Source of the DNA: Saussurea involucrata
Lineage: Eukaryota; Streptophyta; Magnoliopsida; Asterales; Asteraceae
NCBI GenBank assembly: GCA_033807775.1
Contig: CM066322.1
Coordinates: 20,387,001-20,451,000, forward strand
Length of the DNA stretch: 64,000 nucleotides
Direction of reading: 5' to 3'
Positions 1 through 11,937 of this stretch are shown here, piece after piece; within the stretch, counting starts at the first letter, position 1, and the number at the start of each line of letters is the position of its first letter. The notes beneath the pieces were generated by a model. The model was not told the DNA's origin. It saw only the letters and a program-made list of their open reading frames with translations, and made no database searches. Made by a program: the position numbers and the translations under genes.

Positions 1-541
1 AAGATTAATATTTGTTTGTTGGCGTTTGGAATTATCACAGATTATATAACAATTAATAAAGGATAGCAAGGGTGCAAGATCTTGGGATGAGATTTAAACA
101 AAACTTCCAGCAGACCAATGATGTGGCAATGCTACAGCATTGCGTCTTTCAACACTTAAGTTCATCATCTACTTTTCAGGATGCCCTCTTGGGTTTTCTG
201 CCATTCACTACTGATCTAGCAGCCACTCGACCCATCTCTGGTGTCATGTGTCAGAACTATCGATAGCAAAAGGAGTCCTTCCAAGTATATGGATAAACAA
301 ATCTCTTTGTTAAAAATCACTCTCTCGAGCCGATTCCCATATTAGTTAAGTTGACATGTTCTAAGTGGGTCATCTCTGACTCGCACTCTACAATATTACC
401 ATCAAAACAGATGATCAACTTATCGGGCAAAATCAACCAGAAAGAACAGAGGTAACAAATCTCTTTGTCAGTAGCTCTCTCAAGCTTACTTTCTTTGTCA
501 TTCGGATTGACGTGCATATCAATGGTTCATCTCTGATACCA
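1..541 (-). other. AT-rich left end, possibly internal part of a minus-strand LTR element
   Basis: I recognise no gene here. At 531-541 the minus strand reads TGGTATCAGAG, which matches the initiator-Met tRNA primer-binding site used by many plant LTR elements. It lies directly beside a TG-initiated stretch that begins at 542. A 66-codon minus-strand frame (317-517) starts just downstream of it, but I do not recognise the protein. The reading is that a 5' LTR plus PBS faces left and the rest of the element lies outside the window. This rests on a short motif and is tentative. Confidence 0.3.
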
Positions 542-1079
542 TGGCACTTTAACACTTTCAAAGTGATCAACCGTCCTGAAGTAACTTGATATTTTATAAA
601 ACTTAACATGAAATGGTGAACATCATTATTGAGAAACGATGTCCACTTTTCATTATGTTTAAAACCTCACCCTTTAATCTCACACCCAATCTATTTAAAT
701 CTAGCTACTCATACTAAAATGTAAATTACGAGAAATATAAATTGCATAAATAAAAGACATTAAGTAAAGACGTAAATGTAAATGACTTAAATATAAAGTG
801 CAAGAATTTAAAGATTATGAATTAGTGCAGCAATGCTATGAACAATGCTGCAGCAACTCATAAAAGCTATGAATATTAAGAACAAGATGAAGATCATAAG
901 TTAGAAATGCATAAATTAAAGAGAAGTTCTTGACTTCAGCTATGATAACTGATCCATACAAAGTTGTGTATCTCAAAACTCAAACATACTACTTCTATTT
1001 ATACTAAAACAAAAGAGGAAGCCATACTAACTTTACTATTTAAGCACTATTCAATAAGTACACAATACTATAGTGCCCA
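542..1079 (-). repeat. Candidate LTR (low confidence)
   Basis: The segment starts TGGCACT next to the PBS-like motif at 531-541 and could end at AGTGCCCA (1072-1079), giving imperfect inverted ends. There is no second copy in the window to prove it is an LTR. The rest, to 1442, is AT-rich and shows no feature I can support. Confidence 0.25.
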
Positions 1080-1439
1080 TGCTTCCCATATTGATCTGTC
1101 GAGAGCTGAACAAAAAATTCACCAAGCATTTGATTTTAATTCTTCTAGAAGTTGGCTGAGTCATACCCAAAAATCAGCACCAAAAAGTCTTCTAGAAGTG
1201 TTCTCTTCATTCCAATCATCAGCTTTCAATGTTGTAGCATTGGTCAGGGGGCTGCACTATATAAATAAACATAATAAGCCTTCTTAAAACAGTAAATGAC
1301 AGGTAAATCATAGTCTTAGCTCCATTAAACAAAGGTTAAAAATAAGTAATAAAAATGACTCAAATGTTGGGGTAAAATAGCAAATCCTACTTAAAAAAGA
1401 TAAGAAAGAGATGCAATATGCATTAATAAATAATGCATA

Positions 1440-4277
1440 TCATCTTTCATGATCCTTTAGTTGACGAGAAGCATAGGCAATCACCTTTCCACGTTGCATA
1501 AGTACACATCCCAATCCCCGCTTAGAAACATCACTGTAGACCACAAAATCATCGGAACCTTCTGGCAATGCTAATATCGGCGCGCTGCAGAGTTTCTCCT
1601 TCAATATTCTGAATGCCTCATCCTGTTCTGCTTTCCATTCAAACTTCAGATTCTTCCGAGTCAGCTTAGTCAATGGCGTCGCGATTCGAGAAAAGTCTTT
1701 TATAAATTTCCGATAATATCCAGCTAGACCCAGAAAACTACGTACTTCGGTTGCCGTTTTCGGCGGTTCCCATCTTTCAATTGCTTCCACTTTTGCTGGA
1801 TCAACTTGTATACCCTTCTCTGAAACTACATGACCCAAAAACTGAACTTCCCGCAACCAGAATTTACATTTAGAGAACTTAGCGTACAACTTTTCTTTCT
1901 TCAATAACTCCAAAATCAAACGAAGATGTTGCGCATGATCCTCTCTGGATCGGGAATAAATAAGTATATCATCGATAAACACAATGACAAATTTATCGAG
2001 ATAAGGCTTACATACCCGATTCATTAGATCCATAAAAGCGGCTGGAGCGTTCGTCAATCTGAAGGGCATTACCAAAAATTCGTAGTGGCCGTATCTTGTG
2101 CGAAAAGCAGTCTTTAAAACATCCTCCTCCTTCACCTTTAACTGATGATAGCCAGATCTGAGATTAATCTTGGAGAAGTAACAAGCTCCAACTAATTGAT
2201 CGAAGAGGTCGTCAATTCTTGGAAGTGGATACTTGTTCTTAATCGTACGCTTGTTCAGCTCCCGGTAGTCAATACACATTCTCATTGAACCGTCTTTCTT
2301 CTTTACAAACAAAACTGGTGCACCCCACGGCGAAGAGATAGGTCTGATGAAACCCTTATCAGATAAATCTTGAAGTTGTGCCATCATTTCTTTCATTTCT
2401 GGAGGTGCTAGTCTGTACGGCGCACGAGCGATAGGAGCGGCTCCAGAGATTAAGTCGATACCAAATTCTACTTGCCTAACAGGAGGAAGATTGTTCAAGT
2501 CTTTAAGAAAAACTTCTGGGTATTCACTAACAATAGAAATATCTTCCAGCTTAATCTTTTCAGGTCTACTATCTATCACATAAGCTAGATAACTAGAGCA
2601 ACCCTTATTGACACATTTACGGGCTTTTACCATAGATATAAGACTGGACTGATGATTCTTACGATCTCCATAAATCACTACCGATCTCTTATCAGGTAAA
2701 ACGACATTGATTATTTTTTTATCACAAACTATGTTAGCTAGCCAATCCATTCCTACTACCACATCAAATTCAATCAAAGCTATTGGAAACAGTTGTATCG
2801 GTACTCCACATCCCTCTATATTTATCGTGCAACGATCAAAAACCTCTTTAACTACCACTTGGTTATCATTTGCAGTGTCTACTAATAAAGCATGTTTTAA
2901 CATTTTAGGCTCTAAATGCATGTGAGCAGCAAAGGAGGGAGACACAAAAGATCGGTTTGCACCGGAATCAAATAACACTTTAGCATGCGTGGACTTTATG
3001 AAAAATGTACCTGTGACCACATCCGGAGTTTCCTCCGCCTCTTTAGCTGTCATTTGAAATGTACGACCCCTCGTTCTGGGCGGTTCTATTCTTGGAACCA
3101 CTGGTCTAGTAATGGCTGGTTTCCCTGATGTACCCCCTTGTTGTATTCTACCTCGCGGACAATCTGATTGGAGGTGATCCGGAGAGTTGCACAAAAAGCA
3201 AAACCGTGTTACTCGACAATCTTTAACAACATGACCGGTTTTCCCACACTTAAAACAAACCCGCGACTCCACTTGACAATTTCCCTGATGGTAGCGATTA
3301 CATCTTGGACATGGTCTATCCACTGGTTGAAACGACGGACGATTATCGAATCTTTGAAATCTAGGCTTCTTTGAATCCTGTGGTGGTCCTTCCCATTTCC
3401 TTTTCCCCAAGCTCTTATCACCAGCATCTCTTTTATTATCTCTTTCCACATTTTCTGCAGCATCCACCGCAGCTGTAAAAGTATTTGGCCCTGTAGCAGT
3501 TACCAGTCTTCGGACCTCTGCATTTAATCCATAGATGAATCTTTCCATTTTCATCTTCTCCGTAGCAACATAATATCCTGCAAAACGAGATTTTTCTAAA
3601 AATCGTGCAGTATAATCTCTAACCGATAGATTCCCTTGTTGTAGATTCATAAATTCTTCCTCTAATTGTCTAACGGCAGCTTGTGGACAGAAGTGTGTTG
3701 TGAAAGCTAACACAAATTCCTCCCATGAAAAGGTAGTATATACATCCGTTCCTCTTGATTCTATATGAGCCTCCCACCAATACAGAGCATCACCTTTCAG
3801 CATCGCAGCTCCATAAAGTTCTTTATCTTCTTCGGCACATTTACAAGTCTTGAAGATGGCCTCTATTTCTTTCAGCCATCTCATCGCCTTTACCGGATCC
3901 CGATCTCCCGAATATGTAGGGGGCTTACAACTAAGAAACATTTTATAGTCACACCTTTTCATCATCGGTAAGACCGTAGAGGTAAGTGGTATTTCGACTT
4001 CGTGTTCCGGACTTGGTCTTTCAGTTTCATTATGACGATTATGTTCGAACATAGCTTGTATGCTATGCTGTAATCTCCCCATTTCCGCAGACAAATCATC
4101 CCGTGTAACAAACTCTGTACCATGCTGTTGTGTTTTACCTCCAGTTCGGCCCCCAGTTCCCCTTCCGATTCTGCCTCTACCACGATCTCCTCCTCTTCCC
4201 CCTGTTCCTATTGGTGGATTATCTCCACCCGAATTTCTTCCTCCTCTTTGATTCCTTTGTCTAGTGCCACTTGCCAT
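1440..4277 (-). pseudogene. Ty3/gypsy gag-protease-RT polyprotein, 3'-truncated
   Basis: This is a 945-codon frame with no internal stop. A Gly/Arg-rich N-terminus (about residues 1-50) is followed by the gag domain (about 95-290) and CCHC-type knuckles, with CFKCGKTGHVVKDC near residue 340 and another near 360. The aspartic protease motif LFDSGA is near 434. RT has DYRELN near 660 and FIDD near 767. RNase H begins near 905 and is cut off at about residue 945. The RT motif A residue that is Asp in active enzymes (SKIDLRSGY) is Asn here: codon 705, AAT at 2163-2165. The enzyme is therefore probably dead although the frame is open. The fusion of all domains in one frame is normal for this lineage. 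The chromodomain expected at the C-terminus is lost with the truncation. Confidence 0.9.
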
Positions 4278-4523
4278 TCTGAAGATTCAAACAAAGTTAA
4301 TATACACATAAGCACGTACCCCATATAACAAGGTATTCCAGTTCAAACATGTACCTGTAAGATCGTAATTACACTGGCCTGGTGTAATTTGAAATTACCT
4401 TACATGATGTTCCTTCTAACTTTTATACTTAGCATCCCCAGGTTCTAAAATAATAGGGACATCCTACTTCGCATGCAGTTTAAGTCTAGGTACATATACT
4501 AATACCTAAATCCCTTAAACTAG

Positions 4524-4536
4524 GGCTCTGATACCA
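4524..4536 (-). promoter_or_regulatory. Primer-binding site (initiator-Met tRNA type)
   Basis: The minus strand reads TGGTATCAGAGCC two bases after the LTR end. This is the usual tRNA-iMet complement of Tekay/Del elements and fixes the element's orientation. Confidence 0.85.
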
Positions 4537-4538
4537 TC

Positions 4539-6203
4539 TGTAACAACCCACAATTTGAATATACATATAACATATAATCCATAACATGTTTACAACAAAG
4601 TACTTCATATTTCACATTTGGTCCCATCTAAAGTCTGAACATAAAGATTCAGTACAACTCGATCCACTTTAAGTTACATAGTAATAACAATAAAAGTATA
4701 AATACAAAAGCATCCATAGCATCATGATGATCATCTTCTCATAAGCTAGTCAACAAGTACTCTATTTACTTGTTCTTACTGGAACCATCACCTGGAATAC
4801 ATAATTTTTGAAACAGAAAATGAGAGTTAGACCTAAGGGTCTAGTGAGTAAATCCCTGACATTTGTAAATCATTAAAAATTTCATTTACATAAAATACTC
4901 TTCGTATAAATACACATACATCACACGTAAATTAATACCAACTAAGATTTATACATTATGCCTGTCTCATTCCACCTTATCCCTCCACCAATGGCCAATA
5001 TCAATTGGTTGCGAGCCAATTTATCACACCGGTCCAAAGCCCGGTCACGTATTATATTTTCATATAATACTCACGTAATTATAATATCTCAATATATTAT
5101 AATCACCCACGTATGACATATTCATACACTTTATCAAACATTTGTTATTCACAAAATGTATTCCAGTAAAATACTCTTTAAAGAAAAACTCACCTGATTT
5201 GTTTATCACCAAAAGCCTTCCCAAGTTAATATCACGTATGATCACCCTTTACAGAATCTGAAATCACACAAAATACCAAATATTTCTTTTTAAAACTACA
5301 CTTATGAAATCCTCGACTAAAGTCGCAACCCATTAAAAGTAATTTAAAATCGCAATGAACAGTACCAAGTCGCAACCTCCTACTGCGACTTCACCCCGAA
5401 GTCGCAACCCACTATTGCGACTTCACCCCTAAGTCGCAATCAACTACTGCGATTCCAAACCCAAATCGCAATCAACTACTGCGATTCCAAGCCAAGTCGC
5501 AAACGACCATTGCGACTTCATAACCAAGTCGCAACCAACCATTGCGACTTCGATGAATGTCGCAGTCGTCCATTGCGACTTCGATGAATGTCGCAGTCGT
5601 CCATTGCGACTTCGATGAATGTCTCAGTCCACTGTTCATCCTAAAACCCAGATTTTTGCAGTTTTTATACTATGCATGTTACTGATAATTTGCAGATATG
5701 TTTAAGACCAAAAACATCACCTAACCTTAAGCTTAAATTTCCCAAAACATCCATCTTTGGCAAAACCCATTTAACAACTTAACTAGCAACCTTCAAGAAT
5801 ACTTTTAAGAGATTAATACATATAAAAGGATGGATTTGTTACCTTGTTTACTTCAACCTAGTCCTTAAATCACAGCAGCAACTTTGATTTCCTTCTTCTC
5901 CTTTAATTCCTTCGATTTCTTTCTCTCCCTCTCCAAACCGAATACACCACACACACACAACACTTTTGCTAATAGTGTCCTAATGAGACACCTCATGGTC
6001 TTTCAAGGGGTAGTGGCGGTGATGGGTGTGGGGTTTGATTAACATGACCAAACTAACCCTAAGTTTCTCTCAAATGGCAAACCACACCCCCAAACTTCCT
6101 ATTAAAATTAAAACGTATCCCTTAACTTCTAATTCCATAAAACACTAGCATAAAGACTTATAAAATTCCAAATTTAAATTAAATAAAATACTTGGTTATT
6201 ACA
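4539..6203 (-). repeat. 5' LTR of the minus-strand Tekay-like element
   Basis: On the minus strand it runs from TGTAATAACC (6203) to GGGTTGTTACA (ending 4539), about 1665 bp, with the TG...CA ends typical of LTRs. It is bounded by the PBS on one side. It contains a tandem hairpin array (5367-5640) and AT-rich hairpins around 5045-5105. Confidence 0.8.
5367..5640 (-). repeat. Tandem array of about eight GTCGCAA/TTGCGAC hairpins inside the LTR
   Basis: Units of about 30 bp each contain a left arm AAGTCGCAA, a 7-8 base loop (for example CCAACCA) and a right arm TTGCGACTT. In the unit near 5463-5487 the left arm changes to AAATCGCA and the right arm to TGCGATT, so pairing is kept by a two-sided change. 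The last units (5554-5625) have the left arm altered to ATGTCGCAG. The array lies about 560-840 bp from the LTR start. Confidence 0.75.
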
Positions 6204-8395
6204 ATAGTCATTTACGTCGGTTATTTTAGGAGTGAATTCCGGGATGGAATTCTGTTAAGGAGGGGAGATTATAATAACCCAAAATAGGTAAATTGTTTTA
6301 ATTGAAAGTTAGGGGCTATAAGTGTTTATTGTAAAAACTTAGGAGGTTGAAAAGGGAAATAGGGAAATTAATTCCCTTCTAGAACGCCGCATCTGATATT
6401 AGAATAGGAGAAACATTTCATTTTAGGGTTGGTCTTGTGTGTGTGTCCTGTGGATGCGCCGGGAAAAAGACAGTGAGAGAGAGAGAGAGAGACGACGGGG
6501 GAAGAGACAGCGGGAGAGAGAGAGACAACGAGAGAGAGAGAGACGACGGGGAAAGAGACAGCGAGAGAGAGACGACGGGGATAGAGAGACAGCGAGAGAG
6601 AGAGAGAGAAACCGAGAAGAAGAAGAAAAGAGATGGAAAACCTTCAATGGGGGTTTGATTTCATCAAGTTTTGAGGTATGAACTCTCTCATTTCATGTTC
6701 ATATGAGATTTGAAATGTATTTAATCTGTTAGGGAATTAAAGTCTAGTAACAAATTGTAATCTGTGGGTTAAACTCTAAAATTTGATGGTTAAACGATTA
6801 ATTTTGGTTTTTGTGCGTGAACTAATGAGGTTGGTTTATCGGTTGTTAATTTTGGTAAAAGACTTATAGAGGGATCTTTTGTCGTTTGGCCAAATAATTA
6901 GGAGTTTGAGAAATCGTTTGAAATCGCCAATTTCGGGACTTGGTTGCGGGTTTGGAGTAGAGGTTCCGGTGATGTTTGTGGTTTAAGTCCCGATGTGTTT
7001 TGGCTAACTAGGTCCCGGTGTGTGTGTGTGTGTGGGGGGTGTATGTTTCGGGTATTTTATCAAAATCTCGGTAATTGATTAGAGTCTTGGTAGTTGGGCC
7101 ACGTTTGAGAAGATCCGGTGTAAATACAAAAGAGGGTCGGTGGGCTAAAATAAAAAGGGAAGTTGTTGGACTTATTTCAAGTCATTTATTGTTGGGAATT
7201 GTATGGTTAATCATGGGAGTTCCTTTGAATTGCAAACCAACGTAGACAAAGCCACATGACCTCAATTATATAAATGTTGAATTTATGATTGGACCGAATT
7301 GAGAGTTGGGCCGAAAGGTTTTAAGTCCTTTTTGGGCTTAGTTATTTAACTGGGCTTAGTTTATTATTAAAGTCTATAATTGTATATTAAGGGCCTAATA
7401 CGTAATTGATAGTCTATTATTTAATTTGGGTCATATTATTATTAACATGATCCAGTTTTGATATTTAGGAACCAAGGTTGTATTATTATGATGAGAATCT
7501 AAAGTTGGGTAAATTAAGGGATTCGGTATAGTATTTCACTTGGATGAGTAAGCAAAGACCATTAATTATGATATTGGACTAGAAATGTAATCTATCAATT
7601 TAGATAAGTTTGGGTTGAGTTCGGGATTTAACTCGAGTAATAAATAAACGAATTATGACGTACGTTATTAATATAATAGGTGTTCCACCTAGAGATCGGA
7701 AGTGTAAGTGAGGAGCTTTGGAGCGAGCAAGCCAGGTGAGTTTTCTAAACTAAAACGTGTGGCTTTTAATAAGTTTTCTGAAGCAATTGTTTGATGATAA
7801 ATGCCATGTTTATATATATGCTGTTAAATGCAAGAATGTTGTTTAAAAATATACGTGGGATGTATGCATACATAGATTGTGGTATAAATTGGCTAAGTCG
7901 GGAAGTGTGACCCGCCAGATCATGCCGGGGGGTGTGTCCCGTTTATGCCAGGGGAGTACTACCCTATACGGCAGCATGAGACTGACTCGTTGTCACCCAA
8001 GGGTGGCTTCAGGGTGCCTATTTACGAGGGGCGGACCTTATACCGTGAATGATTTTATATGAATAGTTTTATGGATGATTTATGCTGAAAATGATAAACT
8101 GTTTTAAATGCTTTGATAACTGTTAAGACTAGACCTCATGGTCTAACCCTCGCATTTTCCAAACTAAACCTTTTCAGGTAAACAGATAGTAGGAGGCTCC
8201 GGTAAGTGAGCAGACGTAGGATAGAGTACAGATGCAGATAGAGACAGTGCCATTTATACTGCTAGCGTAGTTATTCTCAGTTGTGTATAGGTTGTTTCCG
8301 CCAACCTAAGTTATGTAGACAGATGTAACGAAACCCAGTTTTGTAATTGTTTAATATTAATGCTAGGCACGCTTTATTTAGATTGGGTTGTTACA
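6204..8395 (+). mobile_element. 3' end of a plus-strand Tekay-like element: tail, PPT and 3' LTR
   Basis: 6204-6256 resembles the short untranslated tail of Tekay elements. AAGGAGGGGAGA (6257-6268) is a polypurine tract. The LTR starts about 6269 (TTATAATAACCC, first G apparently mutated) and ends GGGTTGTTACA at 8395, about 2.1 kb. Its 3' half (7681-7740, 8130-8395) matches the solo LTR at 55047-58287, for example GTGTTCCACCTAGAGATCG and the 'gacctcatggtctaaccctcgc' block. The 5' part of the element is gone, replaced by the minus-strand element. Confidence 0.75.
6470..6612. repeat. GA-rich low-complexity repeat
   Basis: Runs of GAGAGA alternate with GACGACGGGG and AAGAGACAGC blocks inside the 3' LTR. 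Overlapping open frames on both strands here are products of the repeat, not genes. Confidence 0.8.
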
Positions 8396-8402
8396 TTTGG
8401 TC

Positions 8403-9062
8403 TAGGGGTGAGCATCGGAACTGGGTACCCGCCTTTGGAACCGAAACCGCTCTAGAACTGCCAGTTCTAGAGCCGGAACCGATGTGATTGGTTCTGGTTC
8501 CTAAAACACGGAACTGATTAAGACTGGTTCCGGTTCTGGTTTTCATTTTTTTGAAACCGTTACCTGTTGGGTACCCGGTCCCGCTATTTTTTTAATAAAA
8601 GTTATTTATATATTTATTATATATTAATGATGTGGTATTAGTTTTGTACCTTTCTTAGGTGTTTTATTATTTTTTCATCCAAATGTTTTATTTGAGGTGT
8701 TGACGTAAATACGTGAATTGTTATGGAAGTCGGTTTGTTGATGTCAAGACTCAATGCTCGAGAGTTTCTAATTTATTTATGCAACAATTAGTTTTTATCA
8801 GATTAGTTTTCACCATTTATAGTATTTATTACTTTATGTTGGCACTTTATAGTTTGCAATAGACTTAAAATTACAATTTTTATTGTATGAATTGTTAAAA
8901 AAAATTAAAAAAGTTGACATTGGGTACCCAGAACCGGAACCGGAACCGATGGTTCCGGGACCGGTTCCAAAATATAGAGAACCGATGTAAGCGGTTCCGG
9001 TTCCTTCATTCTAGGAACCGTCGGTTCCGGTTTAGCCGGGTACCCGGTTATACTCACCCCTA
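8403..9062. mobile_element. Non-autonomous hAT-like element with 8-bp TSD
   Basis: The ends are TAGGGGTGAGC and, inverted, GTATACTCACCCCTA-type termini. Exact 8-bp duplications ATTTGGTC flank it (8395-8402 and 9063-9070). The element is 660 bp with no coding capacity, and its inside is rich in CCGGAACC/GGTTCCGG words. It inserted at the last base of the Tekay 3' LTR. Confidence 0.85.
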
Positions 9063-9070
9063 ATTTGGTC

Positions 9071-9656
9071 TATGTGGTATAAATAAGTAATTAACCACAT
9101 AAATATTGATCAAATAACTTAAATCCATCGTTTTCCATGTCTATGTTTTGGGATAAAATACTTATCAAAACACAACAAAACCAAAAAAAATACCATAACG
9201 AAATCCCCAATGATGATTATGTGGAAATTAACTAAAAATCAAATTAAAACAATATACAAACAATTAAACTAGACGCAAAATAAAATTATAAATTATTATA
9301 AATACATGTAAAAATGCATTTAACATGGTAATTCCTATTTTCTTAAAAGTTTGTTGATGATTACCATTCTTTTGAAAAGTTTGTTGAAAATGTTGTAAAC
9401 AATTTGTTTGAAATGTTTTAAGAGGTTACAATTTTGTAAAATGTGTTTGCAAGTTTGTTAATATATTAAATATCGAATATTTTAATAATAAGATTAAGAG
9501 TAAATTATGGATTTCTGATAAACTTTTATTGAAACCTATTTTTATAGTGAAAGCTGTAAATTTTATGACGACTTTATAAATAATAGGCCCCTTATAGTTT
9601 TACTTATTAATTGGATTTTGATAGGTACCAAAAGAATGGATTTAAGTAGGGGGTGA
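9071..9656. other. AT-rich intergenic stretch, nothing recognised
   Basis: I see no open frame of note, no repeat structure and no RNA gene here. Confidence 0.6.
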
Positions 9657-10375
9657 ATATGGTATAATACCATGTTTTATTTTTCATATATCGTGTACCA
9701 ATCAATTATAATTGGTATACAAAATTTATAGCATGTATCAATAAATTATACTTGATACCAACTAAATTGATACCAACTTATTTCGGTTGGTACATGTTGT
9801 TATGGTTTTATGCCAACATCACAAAATTTGAAGTACAATTTAATTAAATTGACGTCTTTACAAACTAGATTTAGATGCATGAAAAACGTCAATCACTAAT
9901 AACATGTTGACATGTGTTGTACCATTTATCCCTACCTATACAAAAATTCAAATAATCTTCATATAACACAAACATTCACTAATAGTCTAATACAAGCGGC
10001 AATTAAGAAACGACAATGAATCATGGAGGTGTAGACGAGTTATTAAAGCTATTATGGATAGACGAACGAATTCAATCATGTTCTATATATCAATTCGTAT
10101 TACAATTTAACAAAATGTAAAACAAGATAATTTAAAAAACGCATAAATCAAAATATGTTGTATTATTAATTAAATTTTAATTAATAAATAATTAAAAAAT
10201 AAGTCGGTACGATACGATATCACCGTAGTACACGACTTCTAATACCACGTACCAACCAAGTCTATATAGTTGGTACGGTACTACCAGCCAATTCGATTGG
10301 TACCAACTAAATTGGTACCAATTAAATTGGTACATTAATTTATTGGTTTGTCTTGGTACAAAACTGACACCCCTA
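9657..10375. mobile_element. Non-autonomous hAT-like element with near-perfect 8-bp TSD
   Basis: The left end is TAGGGGGTGA and the right end inverts to TAGGGGTGTCA. The flanks are GATTTAAG (9649-9656) and AATTTAAG (10376-10383), 7 of 8 identical. The interior carries many TTGGTACC-like subterminal words. No protein is encoded. Confidence 0.75.
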
Positions 10376-10383
10376 AATTTAAG

Positions 10384-11147
10384 CACAAACATAGTATATA
10401 TTTCGAAATATTACAAGGCTGGACATATTTTCTGAAGGAATACAAGTCTGGACTTAGTTTACAAATGATTCAAAATTGAGCATAAAAGTTTAAATGTTGA
10501 GTTAATGAAGTACGCGAATTCAAATGATTCTAGAAAAAGGGGTAATCAGATTTTAGGGCTTTGTTTGCTTGGGCTACGATTGAAGACGGGAATGGCCGGA
10601 ACATGGTCTTTTCCAGCGACCATAGTCGCCCCACAACCGACCTTAGCCTCTGTCCGCTTAACAAACGACGCACGTGGATAATCCGGCGAGTCTATCCGCC
10701 CCCTCTCGTTAGTCACTGTGTTCAATCCAAAAACCATTCGGCGGGTTTAGCCGCGGTCCAAGTCACCGGCAACCCCATGTCGTGTTTGTTATTCCTTTTC
10801 GGCTGTTTCTTTCAGTATGGGATATACATATCGTTCTTTAACCGTCGTTTTGGGAGATCGACTGGAAGGCGACGACAGGTATGAACCAGAAGCTTTTCTT
10901 ATAGACGATTTTGGAGTCCCTTTTAGGGTTCTTCACCATTGCCATATTTTCAATCCTTGTAAATTTTAGGTTGTAGTTATGAGTAGGTAAACTTCGCCGA
11001 TTTTGATTTACCAAATTTGGATCGTTGATTTGAGTAGGCGACCTCACTTTTTCTAATCTGATTTTGATTTGTTATTCGAGGTTGGGGATATGTAATTGTT
11101 CCTAACTTTGATAACTGACAAGTGACAAGTGACATCTCGGTTGATAC
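10384..11147. other. Unassigned, locally GC-richer stretch
   Basis: 10555-10790 is more GC-rich than its surroundings and holds short open frames on both strands (up to 107 codons). I recognise no protein and see no convincing splice pattern. It could be a degraded exon or 5' region of a lost gene. Confidence 0.35.
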
Positions 11148-11437
11148 TTAGGCCATCAGTACCCCATCCCTTCTATCTTTCAAAGATTCCACTCCACATC
11201 AGCGTCAAATCAGTTTTTCTTCCATCCCTCACTTCATCCCTCACGATCCCTAAACACCCTACCCCATTCCCTCAAACCCTTTTGCCATCTCATTTATTTT
11301 AATTCTTTTATTTATACATTTAATTATTTAACAAAATAAAAATATTTATATATTTTTTAATAAATAAAAATAAGATAAATAATAAAAATTAAAATTCATA
11401 TCATTCATTAAAAATAAAAATTACAAAATACAAAACA

Positions 11438-11884
11438 CTACCAATTATGAAATTTTTGGAGTTGCTCTTTTCTCGCTAAAGTAGCCCTCAAAGCGTTTCC
11501 CGTAAGGTGATCATGCAGGGTTATGAAATACTCGAAGTCTTTCTCAAATCGGTTTGAGCGTTCGATTTCGATTTCGAGATCGAGTTTTTTCATTTTGTAT
11601 TCCATTGTATCATCAATCTTGTTGTTGAACGTCGTCAACAACTGAGTAACACTTTCGTCCGTATTCGTGTGCCGTTCGGGATATATCGGCCTCACTCATC
11701 CCGCTTGATCTATTATTGAGCAAGTTGTTGTAGATGCCGCCAAACGAATTAACTCTTTTATTGAGGTCGTTGAACTTTCTATTGAGTTGATGGGTTGATC
11801 TATAACCTGGTTCACGACCCATGCGAGTAAAGAACACATGCCCGATTCGGCCCCAAAAATTTCCTACATTTATGTAAAATTAAG

Positions 11885-11937
<53 letters not shown>

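Larger units (their letters stand above)
1443..6203 (-). mobile_element. Truncated Ty3/gypsy element, Tekay/Del chromovirus-like
   Basis: On the minus strand the order is 5' LTR (6203-4539), PBS (4536-4524), and one open frame for gag, protease, RT and the start of RNase H (4277-1440). Similarity to the family stops abruptly at about 1443. The rest of RNase H, the integrase, the chromodomain and the 3' LTR are missing, so this is a 5' remnant and no target duplication can be checked. It appears to have inserted just upstream of the PPT of the plus-strand element at 6204-8395. Confidence 0.85.

Noticed and set aside
6423..6681. Overlapping open frames of 73-80 codons on both strands
   Set aside because: They are Arg/Glu- or Ser/Leu-rich translations of a GA repeat inside an LTR. 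Several frames are open at once, which marks low complexity and not coding.
10546..10884. Host exon suggested by two overlapping frames
   Set aside because: Both strands are open over the same bases, there is no domain, and no splice pattern could be supported. It is left as unassigned.
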